A DNA stretch of 64,000 nucleotides from Lampris incognitus (lineage: Eukaryota > Chordata > Actinopteri > Lampriformes > Lampridae), in the NCBI RefSeq assembly GCF_029633865.1, contig NC_079211.1:68997462-69061461 (forward strand), given 5' to 3'. Positions 45,401 to 58,600 of this stretch are shown one piece after another (positions within the stretch are counted from its first letter, which is position 1; each line of letters opens with the position of its first letter). The translations under genes and the position numbers were made by a program. The notes under the pieces were generated by a model. The model did no database searches, had not been told where the DNA came from, and saw only the letters and a list, made by a program, of their open reading frames with translations.

Positions 45401-47700
45401 TAACTCAGTAATGAGTGAGCCCTGCAGGTGTTACAATGAGGAACAAACTGTAACTTATTAATGAGTGAGCCCTGCAGGTGTTGAAAATAGGAACAAACTG
45501 TAACTCAGTAATGAGTGAGCCCTGCAAGGTGTTACAATGAGGAACAAACTGTAACTCAGTAATGAATGAGCCCTGCAGGTGTTACAATGAGGAACAAACT
45601 GTAACTTATTAATGAGTGAGCCCTGCAGGTGTTACAAACGGGAACAAACTGTAACTCAGTAATGAGTGAGCCCTGCAAGGTGTTACAATAAGGAACAAAC
45701 TGTAACTCAGTATTGAGTGAGCCCTGCAGGTGTTACAATGAGGAACAAACTGTAACTCTGGAATGAAGGAGCCCTGCAGGTGTTACAATGAGGAACAATT
45801 TATAACTCAGTAATGAGTGAGCCCTGCAGGTGTTACAAAGAGGAACAAACTGTGACTCTGTAATGAAAGAGCCCTGCAGGTATTACAATGAGGAACAATC
45901 TATAATTCAGTAATGCGTGAGCCCTGCATGTATCAAATGAGGAACAAACTGTAACTCAGTAATGAAAGAGCCCTGCAGGTGTTACAATGAGAAACAAACT
46001 GTAACTCAGTAATGAGTGAGCCCTGCAAGGTGTTACAATGAGGAACAAACTGTAATTCAATAATGAGTGAGCCCTGCAGGTATTACAATGAGGAACAAAC
46101 TGTAACTCTGGAATGGAAGAGCCCTTCGGGTATTACAATGAGGAACAAACTGTAACTCAGTAATGAGTGAGCCCTGCAAGGTGTTACAATGAGAAACAAA
46201 CGGTAACTCAGTAATGAGTGAGCTCTGCAAGGTGTTACAATGAGAAACAAACTGTAACTCAGTAATGAGTGAGCCCTGCAAGGTGTTACAAAGAGGAACA
46301 AACTATAACTCAGTAATGAGTGAGCCCTGCAGGTTATACAATAAAGAAGAAACTGTAACACTGGAATGAAGGAGCCCTGCAAGTGATACAATGACTAACA
46401 ATCTGTAACTCAGTAATGAGTGAGCCCTGCAGGTATTACAAAGAGGAACAAACTGTAACTCTGGAATGGAGCCCTGCAGGTATTACAATGAAGAACAAAC
46501 TGTAAATCAGTAATGAGTGAGCCCTGCAGGTGTTACAATGAGGAACAATGTGTAACTCAGTAATGAGTGAGCCCTGCAGGTGTTACAAAGAGGAACAAAC
46601 TGTGACTCTGTAATGAAAGAGCCTTGCAGGGATTACAATGAGGAACAAACTGTAACTGTGGAATGGAAGAGCCCTTCGGGTATTACAATGAGGAACAAAC
46701 TGTAACTCAGTAATGAGTGAGCCCTGCAAGGTGTTACAATGAGAAACAAACGGTAACTCAGTAATGAGTGAGCCCTGCAAGGTGTTACAATGAGGAACAA
46801 TCTGTAACTCAGTAATGAGTGAGCCCTGCAGGTATTACAATGAGGAACAAACTGTAACTCTGGAATGGAGCCCTGCAGGTATTACAATGAAGAACAAACT
46901 GTAACTCAGTAATGAGTGAGCCCTGCAGGTGTTACAATGAGGAACAAACCGTAACTCTGTAATGAGTGACCCCTGCAGGTGTTACAATGAGGAACAAACT
47001 GTAACCCTGGAATGAAGGAGCCCTGCAAGTGTTACAATGAGGAACAATCTATAACTTATTAATGAGTGAGCTCTGCAGGTGTTACAAAGAGGAGCAAACT
47101 GTAACTCAGTAATGAGTGAGCCCTGCAAGGTGTTACAATGAGGAACAAACTGTAACTCAGTAATGAGTGAGCCCTGCAGGTGTTACAATGAGGAACAAAC
47201 TGTAACTTATTAATGAGTGAGCCCTGCAGGTGTTGAAAATAGGAACAAACTGTAACTCAGTAATGAGTGAGCCCTGCAAGGTGTTACAATGAGGAACAAA
47301 CTGTAACTCAGTAATGAATGAGCCCTGCAGGTGTTACAATGAGGAACAAACTGTAACTTATTAATGAGTGAGCCCTGCAGGTGTTACAAAGAGGAACAAA
47401 CTGTAACTCAGTAATGAGTGAGCCCTGCAAGGTGTTACAATAAGGAACAAACTGTAACTCAGTATTGAGTGAGCCCTGCAGGTGTTACAATGAGGAACAA
47501 ACTGTAACTCTGGAATGAAGGAGCCCTGCAGGTGTTACAATGAGGAACAATTTATAACTCAGTAATGAGTGAGCCCTGCAGGTGTTACAAAGAGGAACAA
47601 ACTGTGACTCTGTAATGAAAGAGCCCTGCAGGTATTACAATGAGGAACAATCTATAATTCAGTAATGCGTGAGCCCTGCATGTATCAAATGAGGAACAAA
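39421..47700. repeat. Satellite segment 4: 3,852-bp repeat made of 2,100 and 1,752-bp parts
   Basis: Markers at 40323, 42075, 44175, 45927 and 47679 give 1,752, 2,100, 1,752 and 1,752. Corresponding positions 39421/43273 and 40453/44305 are exactly 3,852 apart. Variants such as GACTAACAATCTG and GAACAATGTGTAAC are shared by all copies. Confidence 0.85.
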
Positions 47701-50700
47701 CTGTAACTCAGTAATGAAAGAGCCCTGCAGGTGTTACAATGAGAAACAAACGGTAACTCAGTAATGAGTGAGCCCTGCAAGGTGTTACAATGAGAAACAA
47801 ACTGTAACTCAGTAATGAGTGAGCCCTGCAAGGTGTTACAATGAGGAACAAACTGTAACTCTGGAATGGAGCCCTGCAGGTATTACAATGAAGAACAAAC
47901 TGTAACTCAGTAATGAGTGAGCCCTGCAGGTGTTAAAATGAGGAACAAACCGTAACTCAGTAATGAGTGACCGCTGCAGGTTTTACAATGAGGAAGAAAC
48001 TGTAACTCTGGAATGAAGGAGCCCTGCAAGTGTTATAATGAGGAACAATCTGTAACTCAGTAATGAGTGAGCCCTGCATATGTTACAAAGAGGAACAAAC
48101 TATAACTCAGTAATGAGTGAGCCCTGCAGGTTATACAATAAAGAAGAAACTGTAACACTGGAATGAAGGAGCCCTGCAAGTGATACAATGACTAACAATC
48201 TGTAACTCAGTAATGAGTGAGCCCTGCAGGTATTACAATGAGGAACAAACTGTAACTCTGGAATGGAGCCGTGCAGGTATTACAATGAAGAACAAACTGT
48301 AACTCAGTAATGAGTGAGCCCTGCAGGTGTTACAATGAGGAACAAACCGTAACTCAGTAATGAGTGACCCCTGCAGGTTTTACAATGAGGAACAAACTGT
48401 AACTCTGGAATGAAGGAGCACTGCATGTGTTACAATGAGGAACAATCTATAACTTATTAATGAGTGAGCCCTGGAGGTGTTACAAAGAGGACCAAACTGT
48501 AACTCTGTAATGAAAGAGCCTTGCAGGGATTACAATGAGGAACAAACTGTAACTGTGGAATGGAAGAGCCCTTCGGGTATTACAATAAGGAACAAACTGT
48601 AACTCAGTAATGAGTGAGCCCTGCAAGGTGTTACAATGAGAAACAAACGGTAACTCAGTAATGAGTGAGCCCTGCAAGGTGTTACAATGAGAAACAAACT
48701 GTAACTCAGTAATGAGTGAGCCCTGCAAGGTGTTACAATGAGGAACAAACTGTAACTCTGGAATGGAGCCCTGCAGGTATTACAATGAAGAACAAACTGT
48801 AACTCAGTAATGAGTGAGCCCTGCAGGTGTTACAATGAGGAACAAACCGTAACTCAGTAATGAGTGACCGCTGCAGGTTTTACAATGAGGAAGAAACTGT
48901 AACTCTGGAATGAAGGAGCCCTGCAAGTGTTACAATGAGGAACAATCTGTAACTCAGTAATGAGTGAGCCCTGCATATGTTACAGAGAGGAACAAACTAT
49001 AACTCAGTAATGAGTGAGCCCTGCAGGTTATACAATAAAGAAGAAACTGTAACACTGGAATGAAGGAGCCCTGCAAGTGATACAATGAGTAACAATCTGT
49101 AACTCAGTAATGAGTGAGCCCTGCAGGTATTACAAAGAGGAACAAACTGTAACTCTGGAATGGAGCCCTGCAGGTATTACAATGAAGAACAAACTGTAAC
49201 TCAGTAATGAGTGAGCCCTGCAGGTGTTAAAATGAGGAACAAACCGTAACTCAGTAATGAGTGACCCCTGCAGGTTTTACAATGAGGAACAAACTGTAAC
49301 TCTGGAATGAAGGAGCACTGCAGGTGTTACAATGAGGAACAAACTGTAACTTATTAATGAGTGAGCCCTGCAGGTGTTACAAAGAGGAACAAACTGTAAC
49401 TCAGTAATGAGTGAGCACTGCATGTGTTACAATGAGGAACAATCTATAACTTATTAATGAGTGAGCCCTGCAGGTGTTACAAAGAGGAACAAACTGTAAC
49501 TCTGTAATGAAAGAGCCTTGCAGGGATTACAATGAGGAACAAACTGTAACTGTGGAATGGAAGAGCCCTTCGGGTATTACAATGAGGAACAAACTGTAAC
49601 TCAGTAATGAGTGAGCCCTGCAAGGTGTTACAATGAGAAACAAACTGTAACTCAGTAATGAGTGAGCCCTGCAAGGTGTTACAATGAAGAACAAACTGTA
49701 ACTCAGTAATGAGTGAGCCCTGCAGGTATTACAATGAGGAACAAACTGTAACTCTGGAATGGAGCCCTGCAGGTATTACAATGAAGAACAAACTGTAACT
49801 CAGTAATGAGTGAGCCCTGCAGGTGTTACAATGAGGAACAAACCGTAACTCAGTAATGAGTGACCCCTGCAGGTTTTACAATGAGGAACAAACTGTAACT
49901 CTGGAATGAAGGAGGCCTGCAAGTGTTACAATGAGGAACAATCTATAACTTATTAATGAGTGAGCCCTGCAGGTGTTGAAAATAGGAACAAACTGTAACT
50001 CAGTAATGAGTGAGCCCTGCAAGGTGTTACAATGAGGAACAAACTTTAACTCAGTAATGAGTGAGCCCTGCAGGTGTTACAATGAGGAACAAACTGTAAC
50101 TTATTAATGAGTGAGCCCTGCAGGTGTTACAAAGAGGAACAAACTGTAACTCAGTAATGAGTGAGCCCTGCAGGTGTTACAAAGAGGAACAAACTGTGAC
50201 TCTGTAATGAAAGAGCCCTGCAGGTATTACAATGAGGAACAATCTATAATTCAGTAATGCGTGAGCCCTGCATGTATCAAATGAGGAACAAACTTTAACT
50301 CTGTAATGAGTGAGCCCTGCAGGTTTTACAATGAGGAACAAACTGTAACTCAGTAATGAGTGAGCCCTGCAAGGTGTTACAATGAGGAACAAACTGTAAC
50401 TCAATAATGAGTGAGCCCTGTAGGTATTACAATGAGGAACAAACTGTAACTCTGGAATGGAAGAGCCCTTCGGGTATTACAATGAGGAACAAACTGTAAC
50501 TCAGTAATGAGTGAGCCCTGCAATGTGTTACAATGAGAAACAAACGGTAACTCAGTAATGAGTGAGCCCTGCAAGGTGTTACAATGAGGAACAATCTGTA
50601 ACTCAGTAATGAGTGAGCCCTGCAGGTATTACAATGAGGAACAAACTGTAACTCTGGAATGGAGCCCTGGAGGTATTACAATGAAGAACAAACTGTAACT

Positions 50701-52600
50701 CAGTAATGAGTGAGCCCTGCAGGTGTTACAATGAGCAACAAAACGTAACTCAGTAATGAGTGACCCCTGCAGGTGTTACAATGAGGAACAAACTGTAACC
50801 CTGGAATGAAGGAGCCCTGCAAGTGTTACAATGAGGAACAATCTATAACTTATTAATGAGTGAGCTCTGCAGGTGTTACAAAGAGGAGCAAACTGTAACT
50901 CAGTAATGAGTGAGCCCTGCAAGGTGTTACACTGAAGAACAAACTGTAACTAAGTAATGAGTGAGCCCTGCAGGTATTACAATGAGGAACAAACTGTAAC
51001 TCTGGAATGGAGCCCTGCAGGTATTACAATGAAGAACAAACTGTAACTCAGTAATGAGTGAGCCCTGCAGGGTGTTACAATGAGGAACAAACCGTAACTC
51101 AGTAATGAGTGACCCCTGCAGGTTTTACAATGAGGAACAAACTGTAACTCTGGAATGAAGGAGGCCTGCAAGTGTTACAATGAGGAACAATCTATAACTT
51201 ATTAATGAGTGAGCCTTGCAGGTGTTGAAAATAGGAACAAACTGTAACTCGGTAATGAGTGAGCCCTGCAATGTGTTACAATGAGGAACAAACTGTAACT
51301 CAGTAATGAGTGAGCCCTGCAGGTGTTACAATGAGGAACAAACTGTAACTTATTAATGAGTGAGCCCTGCAGGTGTTACAAAGAGGAACAAACTGTAACT
51401 CAGTAATGAGTGAGCCCTGCAAGGTGTTACAATGAGGAACAAACTGTAACTCAGTATTGAGTGAGCCCTGCAGGTGTTACAATGAGGAACAAACTGTAAC
51501 TCTGGAATGAAGGAGTCCTGCAAGTGTTACAATGAGGAACAATTTATAACTCAGTAATGAGTGAGCCCTGCAGGTGTTACAAAGAGGAACAAACTGTGAC
51601 TCTGTAATGAAAGAGCCCTGCAGGTATTACAATGAGGAACAATCTATAATTCAGTAATGCGTGAGCCCTGCATGTATCAAATGAGGAACAAACTGTAACT
51701 CTGTAATGAGTGAGCCCTGCAGGTTTTACAACGAGGAAAAAACTGTAACTCAGTAATGAGTGAGCCCTGCAAGGTGTTACAATGAGGAACAAACTGTAAC
51801 TCAATAATGAGTGAGCCCTGTAGGTATTACAAAGAGGAACAAACTGTAACTCTGGAATGGAGCCCTGCAGGTAATACAATGAAGAACAAACTGTAACTCA
51901 GTAATGAGTGAGCCCTGCAGGTGTTAAAATGAGGAACAAACCGTAACTCAGTAATGAGTGACCCCTGCAGGTTTTACAATGAGGAACAAACTGTAACTCT
52001 GGAATGAAGGAGCACTGCAGGTGTTACAATGAGGAACAAACTGTAACTTATTAATGAGTGAGCCCTGCAGGTGTTACAAAGAGGAACAAACTGTAACTCA
52101 GTAATGAGTGAGCACTGCATGTGTTACAATGAGGAACAATCTATAACTTATTAATGAGTGAGCCCTGCAGGTGTTACAAAGAGGAACAAACTGTAACTCT
52201 GTAATGAAAGAGCCTTGCAGGGATTACAATGAGGAACAAACTGTAACTGTGGAATGGAAGAGCCCTTCGGGTATTACAATGAGGAACAAACTGTAACTCA
52301 GTAATGAGTGAGCCCTGCAAGGTGTTACAATGAGAAACAAACTGTAACTCAGTAATGAGTGAGCCCTGCAAGGTGTTACAATGAAGAACAAACTGTAACT
52401 CAGTAATGAGTGAGCCCTGCAGGTATTACAATGAGGAACAAACTGTAACTCTGGAATGGAGCCCTGCAGGTATTACAATGAAGAACAAACTGTAACTCAG
52501 TAATGAGTGAGCCCTGCAGGTGTTACAATGAGGAACAAACTGTAACTCTGGAATGAAGGAGGCCTGCAAGTGTTACAATGAGGAACAATCTATAACTTAT
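47701..52600. repeat. Satellite segment 5: transitional, ~2.65-kb offset to its right neighbour
   Basis: Markers at 50271, 51671 and 52918 (1,400 and 1,247 apart). The stretch 49.4-52.1 kb resembles 52.1-54.7 kb at an offset of 2,647-2,697 bp. It first shows the CCCTGTAGG variant used downstream. Confidence 0.72.
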
Positions 52601-55600
52601 TAATGAGTGAGCCCTGCAGGTGTTGAAAATAGGAACAAACTGTAACTCAGTAATGAGTGAGCCCTGCAAGGTGTTACAATGAGGAACAAACTTTAACTCA
52701 GTAATGAGTGAGCCCTGCAGGTGTTACAATGAGGAACAAACTGTAACTTATTAATGAGTGAGCCCTGCAGGTGTTACAAAGAGGAACAAACTGTAACTCA
52801 GTAATGAGTGAGCCCTGCAGGTGTTACAAAGAGGAACAAACTGTGACTCTGTAATGAAAGAGCCCTGCAGGTATTACAATGAGGAACAATCTATAATTCA
52901 GTAATGCGTGAGCCCTGCATGTATCAAATGAGGAACAAACTTTAACTCTGTAATGAGTGAGCCCTGCAGGTTTTACAATGAGGAACAAACTGTAACTCAG
53001 TAATGAGTGAGCCCTGCAAGGTGTTACAATGAGGAACAAACTGTAACTCAATAATGAGTGAGCCCTGTAGGTATTACAATGAGGAACAAACTGTAACTCT
53101 GGAATGGAAGAGCCCTTCGGGTATTACAATGAGGAACAAACTGTAACTCAGTAATGAGTGAGCCCTGCAAGGTGTTACAATGAGAAACAAACGGTAACTC
53201 AGTAATGAGTGAGCCCTGCAAGGTGTTACAATGAGGAACAATCTGTAACTCAGTAATGAGTGAGCCCTGCAGGTATTACAATGAGGAACAAACTGTAACT
53301 CTGGAATGGAGCCCTGGAGGTATTACAATGAAGAACAAACTGTAACTCAGTAATGAGTGAGCCCTGCAGGTGTTACAATGAGCAACAAAACGTAACTCAG
53401 TAATGAGTGACCCCTGCAGGTGTTACAATGAGGAACAAACTGTAACCCTGGAATGAAGGAGCCCTGTAAGTGTTACAATGAGGAACAATCTATAACTTAT
53501 TAATGAGTGAGCTCTGCAGGTGTTACAAAGAGGAGCAAACTGTAACTCAGTAATGAGTGAGCCCTGCAAGGTGTTACACTGAAGAACAAACTGTAACTAA
53601 GTAATGAGTGAGCCCTGCAGGTATTACAATGAGGAACAAACTGTAACTCTGGAATGGAGCCCTGCAGGTATTACAATGAAGAACAAACTGTAACTCAGTA
53701 ATGAGTGAGCCCTGCAGGTGTTACAATGAGGAACAAACCGTAACTCAGTAATGAGTGACCCCTGCAGGTTTTACAATGAGGAACAAACTGTAACTCTGGA
53801 ATGAAGGAGGCCTGCAAGTGTTACAATGAGGAACAATCTATAACTTATTAATGAGTGAGCCTTGCAGGTGTTGAAAATAGGAACAAACTGTAACTCGGTA
53901 ATGAGTGAGCCCTGCAATGTGTTACAATGAGGAACAAACTGTAACTCAGTAATGAGTGAGCCCTGCAGGTGTTACAATGAGGAACAAACTGTAACTTATT
54001 AATGAGTGAGCCCTGCAGGTGTTACAAAGAGGAACAAACTGTAACTCAGTAATGAGTGAGCCCTGCAAGGTGTTACAATGAGGAACAAACTGTAACTCAG
54101 TATTGAGTGAGCCCTGCAGGTGTTACAATGAGGAACAAACTGTAACTCTGGAATGAAGGAGCCCTGCAAGTGTTACAATGAGGAACAATTTATAACTCAG
54201 TAATGAGTGAGCCCTGCAGGTGTTACAAAGAGGAACAAACTGTGACTCTGTAATGAAAGAGCCCTGCAGGTATTACAATGAGGAACAATCTATAATTCAG
54301 TAATGCGTGAGCCCTGCATGTATCAAATGAGGAACAAACTGTAACTCTGTAATGAGTGAGCCCTGCAGGTTTTACAATGAGGAAAAAACTGTAACTCAGT
54401 AATGAGTGAGCCCTGCAAGGTGTTACAATGAGGAACAAACTGTAACTCAATAATGAGTGAGCCCTGTAGGTATTACAATGAAGAACAAACTGTAACTCTG
54501 GAATGGAAGAGCCCTTCGGGTATTACAATGAGGAACAAACTGTAACTCAGTAATGAGTGAGCCCTGCAAGGTGTTACAATGAGAAACAAACGGTAACTCA
54601 GTAATGAGTGAGCCCTGCAAGGTGTTACAATGAGAAACAAACTGTAACTCAGTAATGAGTGAGCCCTGCAAGGTGTTACAATGAGGAACAAACTGTAACT
54701 CTGGAATGGAGCCCTGCAGGTATTACAATGAAGAACAAACTGTAACTCAGTAATGAGTGAGCCCTGCAGGTTTTACAATGAGGAAGAAACTGTAACTCTG
54801 GAATGAAGGAGCCCTGCAAGTGTTACAATGAGGAACAATCTGTAACTCAGTAATGAGTGAGCCCTGCATATGTTACAAAGAGGAACAAACTATAACTCAG
54901 TAATGAGTGAGCCCTGCAGGTTATACAATAAAGAAGAAACTGTAACACTGGAATGAAGGAGCCCTGCAAGTGATACAATGAGTAACAATCTGTAATTCAG
55001 TAATGAGTGAGCCCTGCAGGTATTACAAAGAGGAACAAACTGTAACTCTGGAATGGAGCCCTGCAGGTATTACAATGAAGAACAAACTGTAACTCAGTAA
55101 TGAGTGAGCCCTGCAGGTGTTAAAATGAGGAACAAACCGTAACTCAGTAATGAGTGAGCCCTGCAGGTGTTACAAAGAGGAACAAACTGTAACTCTGGAA
55201 TGAAGGAGCACTGCATGTGTTACAATGAGGAACAATCTATAACTTATTAATGAGTGAGCCCTGCAGGTTTTACAAAGAGGAACAAACTGTAACTCAGTAA
55301 TGAGTGAGCCCTGCAAGGTGTTACAATGAGGAACAAACTGTAACTCAGTAATGAGTGAGCCCTGCAGATGTTACAAAGAGGAACAAACTATAACTCAGTA
55401 ATGAGTGAGCCCTGCAAGGTGTTACAATGAGGAACAAACTGTAACTCTGGAATGGAGCCCTGCAGGTATTACAATGAGGAACAAACTGTAACTCAGTAAT
55501 GAGTGAGCCCTGCAAGGTGTTACAATGAGAAACAAACGGTAACTCAGTAATGAGTGAGCCCTGCAAGGTGTTACAATGAGAAACAAACTGTAACTCAGTA

Positions 55601-58600
55601 ATGAGTGAGCCCTGCAAGGTGTTACAATGAGGAACAAACTGTAACTCTGGAATGGAGCCCTGCAGGTATTACAATGAAGAACAAACTGTAACTCAGTAAT
55701 GAGTGAGCCCTGCAGGTGTTAAAATGAGGAACAAACCGTAACTCAGTAATGAGTGACCCCTGCAGGTTTTACAATGAGGAACAAACTGTAACTCTGGAAT
55801 GAAGGAGCACTGCATGTGTTACAATGAGGAACAATCTATAACTTATTAATGAGTGAGCCCTGCAGGTGTTACAAAGAGGAACAAACTGTAACTCTGTAAT
55901 GAAAGAGCCTTGCAGGGATTACAATGAGGAACAAACTGTAACTGTGGAATGGAAGAGCCCTTCGGGTATTACAATGAGGAACAAACTGTAACTCAGTAAT
56001 GAGTGAGCCCTGCAAGGTGTTACAATGAGAAACAAACTGTAACTCAGTAATGAGTGAGCCCTGCAAGGTGTTACAATGAAGAACAAACTGTAACTCAGTA
56101 ATGATTGAGCCCTGCAGGTATTACAATGAGGAACAAACTGTAACTCTGGAATGGAGCCCTGCAGGTATTACAATGAAGAACAAACTGTAACTCAGTAATG
56201 AGTGAGCCCTGCAGGTGTTACAATGAGGAACAAACCGTAACTCAGTAATGAGTGACCCCTGCAGGTTTTACAATGAGGAACAAACTGTAACTCTGGAATG
56301 AAGGAGGCCTGCAAGTGTTACAATGAGGAACAATCTATAACTTATTAATGAGTGAGCCCTGCAGGTGTTGAAAATAGGAACAAACTGTAACTCAGTAATG
56401 AGTGAGCCCTGCAAGGTGTTACAATGAGGAACAAACTTTAACTCAGTAATGAGTGAGCCCTGCAGGTGTTACAATGAGGAACAAACTGTAACTTATTAAT
56501 GAGTGAGCCCTGCAGGTGTTACAAAGAGGAACAAACTGTAACTCAGTAATGAGTGAGCCCTGCAGGTGTTACAATGAGGAACAATTTATAACTCAGTAAT
56601 GAGTGAGCCCTGCAGGTGTTACAAAGAGGAACAAACTGTGACTCTGTAATGAAAGAGCCCTGCAGGTATTACAATGAGGAACAATCTATAATTCAGTAAT
56701 GCGTGAGCCCTGCATGTATCAAATGAGGAACAAACTGTAACTCTGTAATGAGTGAGCCCTGCAGGTTTTACAATGAGGAACAAACTGTAACTCAGTAATG
56801 AGTGAGCCCTGCAAGGTGTTACAATGAGGAACAAACTGTAACTCAATAATGAGTGAGCCCTGTAGGTATTACAATGAGGAACAAACTGTAACTCTGGAAT
56901 GGAAGAGCCCTTCGGGTATTACAATGAGGATCAAACTGTAACTCAGTAATGAGTGAGCCCTGCAAGGTGTTACAATGAGAAACAAACGGTAACTCAGTAA
57001 TGTGTGAGCCCTGCAAGGTGTTACAATGAGGAACAATCTGTAACTCAGTAATGAGTGAGCCCTGCAGGTATTACAATGAGGAACAAACTGTAACTCTGGA
57101 ATGGAGCCCTGGAGGTATTACAATGAAGAACAAACTGTAACTCAGTAATGAGTGAGCCCTGCAGGTGTTACAATGAGCAACAAAACGTAACTCAGTAATG
57201 AGTGACCCCTGCAGGTGTTACAATGAGGAACAAACTGTAACCCTGGAATGAAGGAGCCCTGCAAGTGTTACAATGAGGAACAATCTATAACTTATTAATG
57301 AGTGAGCTCTGCAGGTGTTACAAAGAGGAGCAAACTGTAACTCAGTAATGAGTGAGCCCTGCAAGGTGTTACACTGAAGAACAAACTGTAACTAAGTAAT
57401 GAGTGAGCCCTGCAGGTATTACAATGAGGAACAAACTGTAACTCTGGAATGGAGCCCTGCAGGTATTACAATGAAGAACAAACTGTAACTCAGTAATGAG
57501 TGAGCCCTGCAGGGTGTTACAATGAGGAACAAACCGTAACTCAGTAATGAGTGACCCCTGCAGGTTTTACAATGAGGAACAAACTGTAACTCTGGAATGG
57601 AGCCCTGCAGGTATTACAATGAGGAACAATCTATAACTTATTAATGAGTGAGCCCTGCAGGTGTTGAAAATAGGAACAAACTGTAACTCGGTAATGAGTG
57701 AGCCCTGCAATGTGTTACAATGAGGAACAAACTGTAACTCAGTAATGAGTGAGCCCTGCAGGTGTTACAATGAGGAACAAACTGTAACTTATTAATGAGT
57801 GAGCCCTGCAGGTGTTACAAAGAGGAACAAACTGTAACTCAGTAATGAGTGAGCCCTGCAAGGTGTTACAATGATGAACAAACTGTAACTCAGTATTGAG
57901 TGAGCCCTGCAGGTGTTACAATGAGGAACAAACTGTAACTCTGGAATGAAGGAGCCCTGCAGGTGTTACAATGAGGAACAATTTATAACTCAGTAATGAG
58001 TGAGCCCTGCAGGTGTTACAAAGAGGAACAAACTGTGACTCTGTAATGAAAGAGCCCTGCAGGTATTACAATGAGGAACAATCTATAATTCAGTAATGCG
58101 TGAGCCCTGCATGTATCAAATGAGGAACAAACTGTAACTCTGTAATGAGTGAGCCCTGCAGGTTTTACAATGAGGAAAAAACTGTAACTCAGTAATGAGT
58201 GAGCCCTGCAAGGTGTTACAATGAGGAACAAACTGTAACTCAATAATGAGTGAGCCCTGTAGGTATTACAATGAAGAACAAACTGTAACTCTGGAATGGA
58301 AGAGCCCTTCGGGTATTACAATGAGGAACAAACTGTAACTCAGTAATGAGTGAGCCCTGCAAGGTGTTACAATGAGAAACAAACGGTAACTCAGTAATGA
58401 GTGAGCCCTGCAAGGTGTTACAATGAGAAACAAACTGTAACTCAGTAATGAGTAAGCCCTGCAAGGTGTTACAATGAGGAACAAACTGTAACTCTGGAAT
58501 GGAGCCCTGCAGGTATTACAATGAAGAACAAACTGTAACTCAGTAATGAGTGAGCCCTGCAGGTTTTACAATGAGGAAGAAACTGTAACTCTGGAATGAA

